A DNA stretch of 64,000 nt from an uncultured Erysipelotrichaceae bacterium (lineage in GTDB: Bacteria; Bacillota_I; Bacilli_A; Erysipelotrichales; Erysipelotrichaceae): positions 26,605 through 90,604 of the forward strand of contig CALVFL010000028.1 in the NCBI GenBank assembly GCA_944326825.1. Direction: 5' to 3'. How positions within the stretch are numbered: the stretch's first letter is position 1; each line of letters begins with the position of its first letter. The notes under the pieces are model-generated. The model was not told where the DNA came from, did not search any database, and worked only from the letters and a program-made list of their open reading frames with translations. Below, piece after piece: positions 43,709-52,451 of this stretch. A program made the translations under genes and the position numbers.

Positions 43709-43978
43709 ATGAATGAAGAAAAAAAGATCGAAGAAATAAAAAAGGCCATTGAAAAGATCAGACCGTACATTCAAAGAGATGGCGGTGATGTATCGTTTTC
43801 AAGGCTTGAAGATGATATCGTCTATGTCAGAGTCCATGGGGCTTGCGTAGGTTGCGGCATCTTGGATGTTACACTTAAAGACGGCATCGAGGCGATCATC
43901 TTAGATGAAGTTGAAGGCGTCAAGGAAGTAAGACTTGATGAATCTGCCGATCCCTTTGAGGGCAGTTATTTCTTTTAA
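43709..43978 (+). CDS. NifU C-terminal domain Fe-S scaffold protein
   Basis: 89 residues, a stand-alone NifU C-terminal domain. It has IRPYIQRDGGDVSFSRLED, the cluster-binding C-x2-C in GACVGCGILDVTLKDGIE, and the closing GVKEVRLDE. Such proteins carry or deliver Fe-S clusters; in Bacillus the comparable protein is YutI. Fe-S clients in the window include RnfA/B/C/E, IspH and RimO. AAGGAG lies about 11 bases before the ATG. It ends at a small plus-strand terminator. Confidence 0.92.
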   Translation: MNEEKKIEEIKKAIEKIRPYIQRDGGDVSFSRLEDDIVYVRVHGACVGCGILDVTLKDGIEAIILDEVEGVKEVRLDESADPFEGSYFF

Positions 43979-43983
43979 ACAAG

Positions 43984-43998
43984 TACGCTTAAAGCGTA
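43984..43998 (+). terminator. Terminator of the NifU-like gene
   Basis: TACGC / GCGTA stem with a five-base loop and TTTTT directly after, 5 bases beyond the stop codon. Confidence 0.65.
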
Positions 43999-44012
43999 TT
44001 TTTATTTAAAGA

Positions 44013-44045
44013 AAAGGCATGATGTTTTTATCACATCATGCCTTT
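44013..44045 (-). terminator. Terminator of ileS
   Basis: Twelve-base-pair stem (AAAGGCATGATG / CATCATGCCTTT) with a nine-base loop, then TTCTTT on the minus strand, shortly after the ileS stop. Confidence 0.8.
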
Positions 44046-44050
44046 ATTGT

Positions 44051-46795
44051 TTAATGCCAGTGAGCCATCACTTCTTTGCAGCGATCGCAAAGACCGTCTT
44101 CATTATCGCTTTGGGTATAGTTCCAGCAGCGTGGACATACATGACCTTGCGCTTTTAAGATCTTGATCTCGCAATTATCGAAGGCATCCAGTTTATCTTG
44201 ACTGAAAGTAACTTTAGAAACGATCAGCCATTGATGAACTTTATCTTTAAAGTATGTTTTGACTAATTCTTCATCATCTTTATTCAGATGGATCAAGACT
44301 TCAGCTTCTAATGATTTGCCGATCAGCTTTTCGTTACGGGCTAATTCAAGAGCTTTGAGCACATCATCTCTGATTGCATTCAAACGCTTGAAGTCTTCCA
44401 GGATCTTTTTACTGTCAGCATAATTTCGATCATCGGCAAAATGAGTATAGTGAACAGAAGCAAGATCTCCCTCTTCTTTAAAGAACTGCCATACCTCTTC
44501 CATCGTATAACATAAGACTGGCGACCAGAGTCTGACTAACGTATCAGTGATCTGATATAAGACGCTTTGGACCTGACGGCGGCGCTTAGAATCTAAAAGT
44601 TCGATATAGAGGATGTCTTTAGCAAAGTCGCAATAATAAGAAGAGAGTTCATTAGTCATGAAGTTAGTGAGTTTCGTAGTGACATCGATGAAATCATATC
44701 TTTCGTATGCTGCTTTGACATCTTTATTCAGCTGATCTAAAAGGATCAGCATATAGCGATCAAACACTTCAAGATCTTCATAGTTCAAAAGATCTCTGCT
44801 CTTGACAAAATCTTCATGATTCAGATTGCCAAGCAGGAAACGGAAAGTGTTTCTGACTTTGCGGTATTGATCGGATACCTGTTTTAAATTGGCATCGCCG
44901 ATACGCATATCAGCCTTAAAATCGACAGTAGCTGCCCAGAGTCTGAAGATGTCAGCACCATACTTGTCGATGACATCGACCGGATTTACGACATTGCCTA
45001 AAGACTTGGACATCTTCTCGCCCTTGGAATCAACGACATAACCATGGTTTAAAACAGCTTTATAAGGAGCGGTATGATTAGTGGCTACTGAAACGCTGAG
45101 TGAAGAATTGAACCAGCCACGATACTGGTCGCTGCCTTCAAAATAGAGATCGCAAGGATAGCTGTAGCCTCTGGCGATCAGTTCATTAAAACTTGAACCG
45201 GAATCAAACCAGACATCCATGATATCCTTTTCCTTGGTAAATTTGCCGTTAGGAGATTTAGGATTATGATAACCTTCTGGCAAAAGATCTTTAGCTTCTC
45301 TTTCAAACCAGACATCTGAACCGTATTCTTCGACTAAAGAAGCGATATGATCGAAGACATCTTTTTCAATGATCGGTGAACCGTCTTCGTTATAGATGAT
45401 CGGGATCGGTACGCCCCATAATCTCTGTCTTGAAATACACCAGTCTTTGCGGTCTTTGATCATGTTGCTCAAACGAACTTCACCATAAGAATTGAGCCAG
45501 TTGACCTTTTTGATCTCTTTTAAGAGTTCATCTTTGATCTTTTCGATCGAAGCGAACCATTGTACTGTCGCTCTGAAGATGACCGGTTTTTTAAGTCTTT
45601 CATCATGCGGATAAGAGTGAGTTACCCATTCCATGGCCAGCAGATTGCCAAGTTCATCCAGTTTCAAAGTGACATCTTTATTGGCATCTAAAACGAATTT
45701 TCCTTCCAGCCATTCACCGGCCTCTTTAGTCAGACAGCCCTTTTCATCGACCGGACAGAAAGCTGATAAGCCGTATTTGCTTCCGACGATGAAGTCATCA
45801 AGACCATGTCCTGGCGCTGTATGAACACAACCGGTACCATCTTCATCGGTAACGTGATTGCCAAGGATCACCACGCTTGGTCTTTGCGGATAGAACGGAT
45901 GTTTAACTTTAACACCTTCTAATTCTTTACCTTTGAAAGTTTTAAGGATGCCTTCATTTTCTAAGCCGAACTTCGGCAATAACTGATCGATCTTGTCTTT
46001 AAGCATGATCAGCTTGCCTTTGGCTGTCTTGACGCTGGCATATTCAAAGTTCTCATTTAAACAGATAGCCAGGTTGGCCGGAATCGTCCAAGGTGTCGTC
46101 GTCCAGATGACAAAACGCTCATCGCCATCTAGAACATTGTTAGGATCTTCCAAAACATCAAAGGCCACAAAGATCGTCGGATCTTTACGGTCAAAATAGA
46201 CGATCTCGCTGTCAGCGATGGCTGTTTCCTGATAAGGCGACCAGTAGATCGGTTTTAGGCCCTGAAAGATCATGCCGTTTAAAGCCATCGTGGCAAAAGA
46301 TCTGATCTGGCGGGCTTCAAAACTCTTTTGTAAAGTGATGTAAGGATGTTCGTAATCTGCGACCTGTCCCAGTCTTTTCATCGTGCCTTTTTGGATCTCG
46401 ATCTGTTTTTTTGCATATTCAGCACACTTTTTGCGAAATTCGCTCGGTGTTACTTCTTTGCGGTTGACACCCAGTTTCTGGATCGCATTTTCGATCGGCA
46501 AGCCATGAGTATCCCAGCCTGGGAAAAACGGTGTATAGTAACCATTCATCGCTTTGGAGCGGATGATGATGTCTTTGATGACTCTGTTCATACCAGTACC
46601 GGCATGTAAATTGCCATTAGCGTATGGCGGGCCATCATGCAAGATAAAAGGCTTGTGATCTTTATTCTTTGCCAGGATCTTGTGATAGTGATCATCCTTT
46701 TCCCATTTTTCTAAAATGCCCGGTTCTTTTTTAGGCAGATTGCCCCGCATCTCAAAATCAGTCTTGGGCATGTGTAATGTGTCTTTGTAGTCCAT
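44051..46795 (-). CDS. ileS: Isoleucyl-tRNA synthetase
   Basis: 914-residue class I synthetase. The ATP motif PPYANGNLHAGTGMN (HAGT at 64-67) is unusual: the final His of HIGH is Thr. PGWDTHGLPIE follows. The editing domain carries TTTPWTIPANLAI and DEDGTGCVHTAPGHG near residue 325. KMSKS is intact (GEKMSKSLGN near residue 594). The C-terminal zinc knuckle is CPRCWNY plus CDRC. Expression is controlled by the T-box at 46810-47010. The bacterial, mupirocin-sensitive-like type is suggested by the zinc tail; that is inference. Confidence 0.97.
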   Translation of the reverse strand: MDYKDTLHMPKTDFEMRGNLPKKEPGILEKWEKDDHYHKILAKNKDHKPFILHDGPPYANGNLHAGTGMNRVIKDIIIRSKAMNGYYTPFFPGWDTHGLPIENAIQKLGVNRKEVTPSEFRKKCAEYAKKQIEIQKGTMKRLGQVADYEHPYITLQKSFEARQIRSFATMALNGMIFQGLKPIYWSPYQETAIADSEIVYFDRKDPTIFVAFDVLEDPNNVLDGDERFVIWTTTPWTIPANLAICLNENFEYASVKTAKGKLIMLKDKIDQLLPKFGLENEGILKTFKGKELEGVKVKHPFYPQRPSVVILGNHVTDEDGTGCVHTAPGHGLDDFIVGSKYGLSAFCPVDEKGCLTKEAGEWLEGKFVLDANKDVTLKLDELGNLLAMEWVTHSYPHDERLKKPVIFRATVQWFASIEKIKDELLKEIKKVNWLNSYGEVRLSNMIKDRKDWCISRQRLWGVPIPIIYNEDGSPIIEKDVFDHIASLVEEYGSDVWFEREAKDLLPEGYHNPKSPNGKFTKEKDIMDVWFDSGSSFNELIARGYSYPCDLYFEGSDQYRGWFNSSLSVSVATNHTAPYKAVLNHGYVVDSKGEKMSKSLGNVVNPVDVIDKYGADIFRLWAATVDFKADMRIGDANLKQVSDQYRKVRNTFRFLLGNLNHEDFVKSRDLLNYEDLEVFDRYMLILLDQLNKDVKAAYERYDFIDVTTKLTNFMTNELSSYYCDFAKDILYIELLDSKRRRQVQSVLYQITDTLVRLWSPVLCYTMEEVWQFFKEEGDLASVHYTHFADDRNYADSKKILEDFKRLNAIRDDVLKALELARNEKLIGKSLEAEVLIHLNKDDEELVKTYFKDKVHQWLIVSKVTFSQDKLDAFDNCEIKILKAQGHVCPRCWNYTQSDNEDGLCDRCKEVMAHWH

Positions 46796-46809
46796 AAATC
46801 CCCCTTCAA

Positions 46810-47010
46810 AAATAAAAAAGTGATACCTAAGGTCGCTATAAAGCGAGGTACCACCTTAATTTGTTTCTTAAACTCTTAACGCGAGTAACGTTGATACTTT
46901 TCTTTATCAAAGCTCCTAAGTGATGTCTGCATGATCATTCCCAGATGCCTTCCACCAACCGCATCCTCGCTTTCAGTTCAAATCATACAGCCCGTCTTAT
47001 TCACGGCTTT
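46810..47010 (-). promoter_or_regulatory. T-box riboswitch for ileS
   Basis: The leader of ileS holds the conserved T-box AAGGTGGTACC (minus strand, plus 46847-46857). A terminator follows (GTGGTACC / GGTATCAC arms, 46820-46854) with TTTTTT after it. Upstream lie stem-I-like sequences with a candidate specifier ATC (Ile) near 46933-46935. Uncharged tRNA-Ile would favour the antiterminator and allow ileS transcription. Boundaries are approximate. Confidence 0.88.
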
Positions 47011-47016
47011 TAAATA

Positions 47017-47045
47017 TTTATACACAAATAAAACCAGCAAGTCAA
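47017..47045 (-). promoter_or_regulatory. Predicted promoter of the T-box/ileS transcript
   Basis: Minus strand: -35 TTGACT (47045-47040), exactly 17 bases, -10 TATAAA (47022-47017). It lies just 3 bases beyond the sepF stop. Confidence 0.75.
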
Positions 47046-47048
47046 GAA

Positions 47049-47444
47049 CTAACGTTCTTCACCTAAATTGATCTCGCCGCCGACCGGCATATTTTTAGGC
47101 GAACAAAGAATAACGTTTTCACCGACTTTATTGATCGACCCATCAAGAGCATAGATGACGCCAGTCAAGAAATCGATCATTCTTTGGCGGTATTCGCCTG
47201 GCATACGATGCAGGTTGATAGCGCAAGCACGTCTGTTTTTGATGTGATTGGCGATCTCTTGCGATTCGTCAAACTGACGAGGTTCAAACAAGACAATATT
47301 GGCGTTAGAAGCGACCTTGGAAGCTCCAGCTACCTGCGGCTGTTCATATTCGCTTAATTTTTCGCTTTCTTCTTCACTTAGACCCATCTCATCGTCAGTT
47401 TCTTCCGGAGCGATGAAATTTTTTATTTTATCTGTAAAACTCAT
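47049..47444 (-). CDS. sepF: Cell division protein SepF
   Basis: 131 residues. It has an N-terminal membrane-binding helix (SFTDKIKNFIAPEE), an acidic linker, and the SepF core (NIVLFEPRQFDESQEIANHI, RRACAINLHRM, RMIDFLTGVIYALDGSINKV, then GENVILCSPKNM). SepF links FtsZ filaments to the membrane and shapes the division septum. Here it is apart from ftsZ and the ylm genes with which it is often found. AAAGGAG precedes the ATG. No terminator lies between it and the ileS promoter. Confidence 0.94.
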   Translation of the reverse strand: MSFTDKIKNFIAPEETDDEMGLSEEESEKLSEYEQPQVAGASKVASNANIVLFEPRQFDESQEIANHIKNRRACAINLHRMPGEYRQRMIDFLTGVIYALDGSINKVGENVILCSPKNMPVGGEINLGEER

Positions 47445-47486
47445 ACTGTCAATCTCCTTTATCCAAAGACTATTTTAACATAATTA

Positions 47487-48626
47487 TCAAAGTCTTGCGA
47501 TACCTTTTGTATAAGTCTGCTTAACACTGTAATCGTCATTCAAAACTACGATATCAGCATCATATCCGGCAACCAGTTTACCCTTGCGGTCATCAACACC
47601 TAATAATCTGGCTGGATTGAGCGTGCAGGAGTTGATGGCATATTCCCAAGGTACCATGGCCTTTTCAACTAAAACTTTTAAACCTTCATTAACTTTAAGA
47701 GTAGAACCGGCCAGACCCTTAGTTTCAGTCAAATGAGCGCTACCGTCTTCATAAAGTTCGATTTCGTTGCCACCAAAAAGCACTTTAGTGCCGACCGGCA
47801 GACCTTTTACCATCAAAGCGTCAGTTACCATGACGACATGATCCTTGCCCTTAGCCATGAAATAATTATTAAGGGCATCCGGCGTAGAATGATTGCCGTC
47901 ACAGATGACCTCGCCATAGGTTTCTCTAAAGCGCATTGCAGCTCCTACTAAGCCAGGGTTGCGATGATGGAAAGGAGTCATGCCGTTAAAGACATGTGTC
48001 ATCGACTTGGCACCGTTAGCGATCGCCATAGCTGCTTCATCGATCGTAGCACCGCTATGTCCGATAGAAGGCACAACGCCATGGGTACTTAAATATTTGG
48101 TAAGCGTGAAATCATCATCATGTTCGCAAGCCATCGTCACGATCTTGATAAGACCGTCGGCAGCTTTCTGGTAATGCTCAAACTCTTCGATCGTGCCTTT
48201 GACGATATATTCTTCCGGCTGAGCTCCCTTGTATTTCATATCAAGATAAGGGCCTTCAAAATGGATGCCTAAGATCTCGGCTCCTTCATAGCCTTCTTTT
48301 ACCACTTCTGCTACATTTTTGACAGCCTTAGTCAAGACTTCTTTACTTTGAGTGATAGTAGTAGGCAAAATACCGGTAACTCCTTCATTAACGATATTTT
48401 TCATCCAGTTGCGAAGTCCTTCTTTATTGGCATCATTGGTATCAAAACCATAAGCCCCATGCGTATGAACGTCAATAAAGCCAGGAACTATTCTTAGATC
48501 ACCATAATCGACATCGACACTTTTACTATCGTATGGCAAAATGTTTTCGATCTTGCCATCCTTGACTTCGATCTGAGCAGCTAAGAAGAAACCGTTTACC
48601 CAGACTCGTTTGCTTTGTAATATCAT
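47487..48626 (-). CDS. nagA: N-acetylglucosamine-6-phosphate deacetylase
   Basis: Amidohydrolase that removes acetate from GlcNAc-6-phosphate in amino-sugar recycling. Metal and active-site segments: PGFIDVHTHGAYGFDTND near residue 55, GIHFEGPYLDMKYKGA (metal Glu), PSIGHSGAT, MTHVFNGMTPFHHRNPG, and VTDALMVKGLP with the catalytic Asp near residue 270. 379 residues is normal. TTAGGAGG lies before the ATG. NagB is not in the window. It may be linked with the Cof phosphatase gene 43 bases upstream. Confidence 0.95.
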   Translation of the reverse strand: MILQSKRVWVNGFFLAAQIEVKDGKIENILPYDSKSVDVDYGDLRIVPGFIDVHTHGAYGFDTNDANKEGLRNWMKNIVNEGVTGILPTTITQSKEVLTKAVKNVAEVVKEGYEGAEILGIHFEGPYLDMKYKGAQPEEYIVKGTIEEFEHYQKAADGLIKIVTMACEHDDDFTLTKYLSTHGVVPSIGHSGATIDEAAMAIANGAKSMTHVFNGMTPFHHRNPGLVGAAMRFRETYGEVICDGNHSTPDALNNYFMAKGKDHVVMVTDALMVKGLPVGTKVLFGGNEIELYEDGSAHLTETKGLAGSTLKVNEGLKVLVEKAMVPWEYAINSCTLNPARLLGVDDRKGKLVAGYDADIVVLNDDYSVKQTYTKGIARL

Positions 48627-48669
48627 ATAGAACGCCTCCTAATAAATCTATCTTTATTATAACCTACTT

Positions 48670-49467
48670 TTATGATCTTGGTGTTATTAAACCATGTTTT
48701 AAAAGTGAATTATATACCCCATCATCAAGGACTCCATCACAGACTTCATAAGCAGCTGCTTTGATCTTTTCATGGGCATTGCCCATAGCGATGCCGTATT
48801 TGACAGTCTTGATCATCTCGAGGTCATTCAAACCATCCCCATAAGCATAAGCGTCACTTGCATCAAGATGTAGATAAGAAAGAATTTTCTTTATCGCCTG
48901 ACCCTTGGATGTGTTTAAAAGATTGACATCATAAGAGATCTGGCTGGAATGAGGTCTGATGTCAAAGTCAGAAGATAATTCTTTATAAGCTTTTAAAGAA
49001 AGATCTTGATCTTTAAATGCCAGCATAGCCATATTGATAGGGATATCGCTTGTAAGCTTTTCATCGGTATAAGGACCATAGACCGACCAGGTACTGATAA
49101 AATCCCGATGAAGCTTTTTATTAAGATCGGCCGTATAGATCTTCTCACTGTTTTCAAAGTAGTAGCAGCCTTCATATTTATCAGTGACCCTGATAAGTTC
49201 GCTGATCATCGGTTCATCAAAATAGTTTTGAAAGATGATCTGACCTTCATATTCACTATAAGAGCCATTGGCCAAAATAAAGCCGTCTGGATCAAGGTCG
49301 ATGATCTCTTTTGGCAAAAGACACTTGGAACGTCCGCTGGCAATAAAGAGTTTATGACCGTTTTGTCTTAAACTTTTGAAGGCGTGAAGAGTATTGGGCG
49401 ATGGTTTATTTAAACCATGATTGCCGTCGATGATCGTTCCATCTATATCACAGAATACAATTTTCAT
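48670..49467 (-). CDS. Cof-type HAD-superfamily phosphatase
   Basis: 265 residues. HAD motif I is VFCDIDGTIIDG at residues 3-14, motif II is FIASGRS, the Lys is in LNTSKGQAIKKIL, and motif IV is AYGDGLNDLEMI near residue 205. The large C2 cap places it in the Cof/YkrA group of sugar- or flavin-phosphate phosphatases; the substrate cannot be named. The right start is MKIVFCDIDG (49467), not the ORF start 54 codons earlier inside oppF. There is no Shine-Dalgarno; the ATG lies 8 bases after the T-run of the oppF terminator. Confidence 0.9.
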   Translation of the reverse strand: MKIVFCDIDGTIIDGNHGLNKPSPNTLHAFKSLRQNGHKLFIASGRSKCLLPKEIIDLDPDGFILANGSYSEYEGQIIFQNYFDEPMISELIRVTDKYEGCYYFENSEKIYTADLNKKLHRDFISTWSVYGPYTDEKLTSDIPINMAMLAFKDQDLSLKAYKELSSDFDIRPHSSQISYDVNLLNTSKGQAIKKILSYLHLDASDAYAYGDGLNDLEMIKTVKYGIAMGNAHEKIKAAAYEVCDGVLDDGVYNSLLKHGLITPRS

Positions 49468-49478
49468 AAATGCAGAAA

Positions 49479-49499
49479 AAAGGCTATTGATTAGCCTTT
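49479..49499 (-). terminator. Terminator of the opp operon
   Basis: Eight-base-pair stem (AAAGGCTA / TAGCCTTT) with a five-base loop and TTTTTT on the minus strand. The oppF stop codon lies inside the hairpin. Confidence 0.85.
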
Positions 49500-50455
49500 T
49501 TAAATTCCTCCATTTCCTTGAGTTTAACTTCGTACTCAGCCATTTCACGATCATTGGCAAAGACGAAGTGTCCCGGACGGATCTCACGAAGCTGCGGTTT
49601 TTCACCGGAGAGATCACGCTTGGATTCATCGTAGATCACAAGTTCTTTGGATTTCTCGATCCTTGGGTCAGGCATTGGTACGGCCTGCAGCAGGGAATGA
49701 GTATATGGATGCAGCGGATAGTTGAAAAGTTCATCCGTTGGTGCTATCTCAACGATACGTCCTTTATGGATAACAGCGATACGATCAGAGAAGTATCTTA
49801 CAACACTCAGATCATGAGCGATGAAAAGATAGGTCAGACCTCTTTCTTCCTTGAACTTGTTCATAAGGTTTAAGACCTGGGCTCTGATCGATACGTCAAG
49901 AGCAGAGATCGGCTCATCAGCAATGATGAATTCCGGTTCCATGATCATAGCTCTGGCAATACCGATACGCTGTCTTTGGCCGCCCGAGAACTCATGCGGA
50001 TAACGGGATTTATGTTCCCTTAAAAGTCCGACGGCTTCCAAAGCCTGATCTACTTTAGCTTCACGATCAGCTTCATCTTTGTATAGACCGAAGTTATATA
50101 GACCTTCCGATACACAATAGTCGATGGTCGCTCTTTCATTTAAGGAAGCGGCCGGATCCTGGAAGATCATCTGAATATTTCTGACGACTTCTTTTTGATC
50201 GTCCTTAGAAAGTTTGCCGTTGATCTTCTTGCCTTTATAAAGGATATCGCCGTCAGAGGTCTTGTTTAAACGGATGATCGAACGGCCGATCGTCGTCTTG
50301 CCGCTGCCGCTTTCACCTACCAGAGCAAAAGTTTCGCCCTTGTAAATATCAAAGCAGGCATTCTTTACCGCACGGAAACGCTTTTTATTGTTGTAGAAAG
50401 TTACTTCCAAATGATTGACGGAGAGTAATACTTCTTTTTCCTGATTAGTGCTCAC
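49484..50455 (-). CDS. oppF: Oligopeptide ABC transporter ATPase OppF (AmiF type)
   Basis: 323-residue ABC ATPase. Walker A is GESGSGKTT, the Q-loop [11 protein letters not shown], the signature [15 protein letters not shown], Walker [13 protein letters not shown] and the switch His AHDLS. The Opp-type C-terminal zinc-cluster region is changed, with few Cys visible. It forms a dimer with OppD to power peptide uptake through OppBC. The start codon is GTG, preceded by GGAGGT, and overlaps oppD by 11 bp. Last gene of the unit. Confidence 0.95.
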   Translation of the reverse strand: MSTNQEKEVLLSVNHLEVTFYNNKKRFRAVKNACFDIYKGETFALVGESGSGKTTIGRSIIRLNKTSDGDILYKGKKINGKLSKDDQKEVVRNIQMIFQDPAASLNERATIDYCVSEGLYNFGLYKDEADREAKVDQALEAVGLLREHKSRYPHEFSGGQRQRIGIARAMIMEPEFIIADEPISALDVSIRAQVLNLMNKFKEERGLTYLFIAHDLSVVRYFSDRIAVIHKGRIVEIAPTDELFNYPLHPYTHSLLQAVPMPDPRIEKSKELVIYDESKRDLSGEKPQLREIRPGHFVFANDREMAEYEVKLKEMEEFKKANQ

Positions 50456-51515
50456 CGTAAATACCTCCTTTAGCAGTTAAAGCCAGCAGTTTTTCATGCA
50501 GATTCTGGATGACTTTCGGTTTTTCGACCTTTGGTGCTCTTGGATCGAGCAGCCATGTTTTAGCGAAGTGGGTATCCGTAACCTTAAACATCGGCGGTTC
50601 CTCTTCAAAATCGATACGCATGGCATAATCGCTTCTTGGCGCAAAGGCATCTCCTTTAATCTCTTCAAATAAGCTAGGTGGAGTGCCATGGATCGCAAAG
50701 AGCTCGCTGCCCTTTTCACCAAGCTGCGGCAGTGAAGAAAGAAGACCCCAGGTATATGGATGTCTTGGATCATAGAAGATCTCTTCCACTTCTCCATATT
50801 CAATGATCTGACCGGCATACATGACCGCCACTCTATCAGCGACATTAGCTACAACACCTAAGTCATGGGTGATATAGATCGTTGTAAAACCGTATTCCTT
50901 AGCCAGATCTTTGATCAAATGAATGATCTGAGCCTGGATAGTTACATCAAGTGCTGTAGTCGGCTCATCACAGATCAGGATCTTTGGATGACATGCCAAA
51001 GCGATGGCGATAACGATCCTTTGACGCATACCGCCTGAATACATGAATGGATATTCATTATAACGCTGTTCGGCATTATAAATACCAACTCTTTCCATAA
51101 GCTGGATGGCTTCTTTTTTAGCCTCTTCTTTTGATTTGCCCTGGTGCTTGATGATGACTTCCGAGATCTGATAGCCGATCGTTCTGACCGGATTCAAAGA
51201 AGTCATCGGGTCTTGGAAGACAGTGGCGATCTTTTTACCACGGATCTTTAACCAGTCTTCGTCAGTCTTGTTTTCCATGAGGTTCTTACCTTCAAACCAG
51301 ACTTCCCCATTGGTAACTTTACCGTTTAAATCAAGCATACCGGTAAAAGTCTTGGTAAAGACTGACTTGCCGCTGCCCGATTCTCCAACGATGGCAACTA
51401 CTTTGCCCTCTTCAAAATCTAAAGATACATTTCTGATCGCTGTTAAAACTCTATCACGAACTTTAAATTTAACGACTAGGTCTTTAACAGACAAGATAAT
51501 ATTGTTATTTTCCAC
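50445..51515 (-). CDS. oppD: Oligopeptide ABC transporter ATPase OppD (AmiE type)
   Basis: 356-residue ABC ATPase: Walker [11 protein letters not shown]-loop [12 protein letters not shown], signature [17 protein letters not shown], Walker [13 protein letters not shown], switch THDLG. The extension after the ABC domain ([21 protein letters not shown]) is the usual OppD form. Length matches streptococcal AmiE. The start codon is GTG, nine bases after GGAGGT and 13 bases after oppC. Confidence 0.95.
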   Translation of the reverse strand: MENNNIILSVKDLVVKFKVRDRVLTAIRNVSLDFEEGKVVAIVGESGSGKSVFTKTFTGMLDLNGKVTNGEVWFEGKNLMENKTDEDWLKIRGKKIATVFQDPMTSLNPVRTIGYQISEVIIKHQGKSKEEAKKEAIQLMERVGIYNAEQRYNEYPFMYSGGMRQRIVIAIALACHPKILICDEPTTALDVTIQAQIIHLIKDLAKEYGFTTIYITHDLGVVANVADRVAVMYAGQIIEYGEVEEIFYDPRHPYTWGLLSSLPQLGEKGSELFAIHGTPPSLFEEIKGDAFAPRSDYAMRIDFEEEPPMFKVTDTHFAKTWLLDPRAPKVEKPKVIQNLHEKLLALTAKGGIYGEH

Positions 51516-51528
51516 TTTAAAGACCTCC

Positions 51529-52449
51529 TTAAATCATGTGTGTTCTCGGATCGCTGGCATCAGCCAAAGTCTGACCGACGATATAAAGCGATACAGAGAT
51601 AAGAGCACTGATAAATACCGGAATGACAAACAAGTGCGGTGCACTGGTCATATAGGCTGAACCGTTTTCGATAAGACGGCCCAATGAAATATCTTTTTCA
51701 CTAAGACCGACACCGATATAGGACAAGAATACCTCATAAGAGATAAAACTTGGAATATCACGAGATACGCCAGTCATGATGACTGAGATCAGATATGGGA
51801 AGATGTTGTGGGTAATGATCCTGAAAGTCGGCGTACCCAAACACTTGGAAGCCATATTGTATTCACGGTCACGAATGATCATTACCTGTACACGGATAAA
51901 ATAAGCTGTAGCTACCCATGATGTACAAGAAAGGGCAAAGATCAGCTGCGGAACACCTTGTCCAAGTGCAAACATCAATACCATCGCTACGAGTGTAAAC
52001 GGAATGTTGGCAACGATGTTATAAACCTCGATCATAAAGACATCAAGTTTCTTGGAGAAGCCCCAGAACATACCCACGACAGTACCGATGACATTGGTGA
52101 TGATCGTAGCTATTACCGCAACGAATAAGCTGGTCCTTGTACCAGCCCAGCAGGCTGCAAACATATCACGGCCGACATCATCCGTACCAAACGGGTGTTC
52201 TAAAGAAATCGACAAAAATCTTGCACTGGGGTTATTGATGTCATCCATAGCCAGATTGGAATATCCGGAAATAAAAGGATGAACGATCGACATAATAACG
52301 ACAAAAGCCATGATGACAAGCATAGCGATCGCAACTTTAGAAGAGAAGAATTTTCTAAAGACACTCTTCCAGTAAGAGTATTGAGGAGCTGCAATATGTT
52401 CAGATGCCGCTAAATCAATATTAACAAATTCAAATCTAGGATCTGTCAT
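51529..52449 (-). CDS. oppC: Oligopeptide ABC transporter permease OppC (AmiD type)
   Basis: 306-residue permease with an N-terminal helix (VAIAMLVIMAFVVIMSIVHPF) and five more. HPFGTDDVGRDMFAACWAGTRTS and the EAA-like loop (ASKCLGTPTFRIITHNIFPYL) are typical of DppC/OppC. Length matches AmiD. The ATG at 52449 follows AAAGGAG, and the oppB stop lies only a few bases before it, so the two are coupled. Forms the translocation channel with OppB. Confidence 0.94.
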   Translation of the reverse strand: MTDPRFEFVNIDLAASEHIAAPQYSYWKSVFRKFFSSKVAIAMLVIMAFVVIMSIVHPFISGYSNLAMDDINNPSARFLSISLEHPFGTDDVGRDMFAACWAGTRTSLFVAVIATIITNVIGTVVGMFWGFSKKLDVFMIEVYNIVANIPFTLVAMVLMFALGQGVPQLIFALSCTSWVATAYFIRVQVMIIRDREYNMASKCLGTPTFRIITHNIFPYLISVIMTGVSRDIPSFISYEVFLSYIGVGLSEKDISLGRLIENGSAYMTSAPHLFVIPVFISALISVSLYIVGQTLADASDPRTHMI

Positions 52450-52451
52450 AA

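Noticed and set aside
43984..44045. Two adjacent hairpins considered as a repeat element
   Set aside because: They have different sequences and each fits as the terminator of one of the two convergent genes (NifU-like and ileS).
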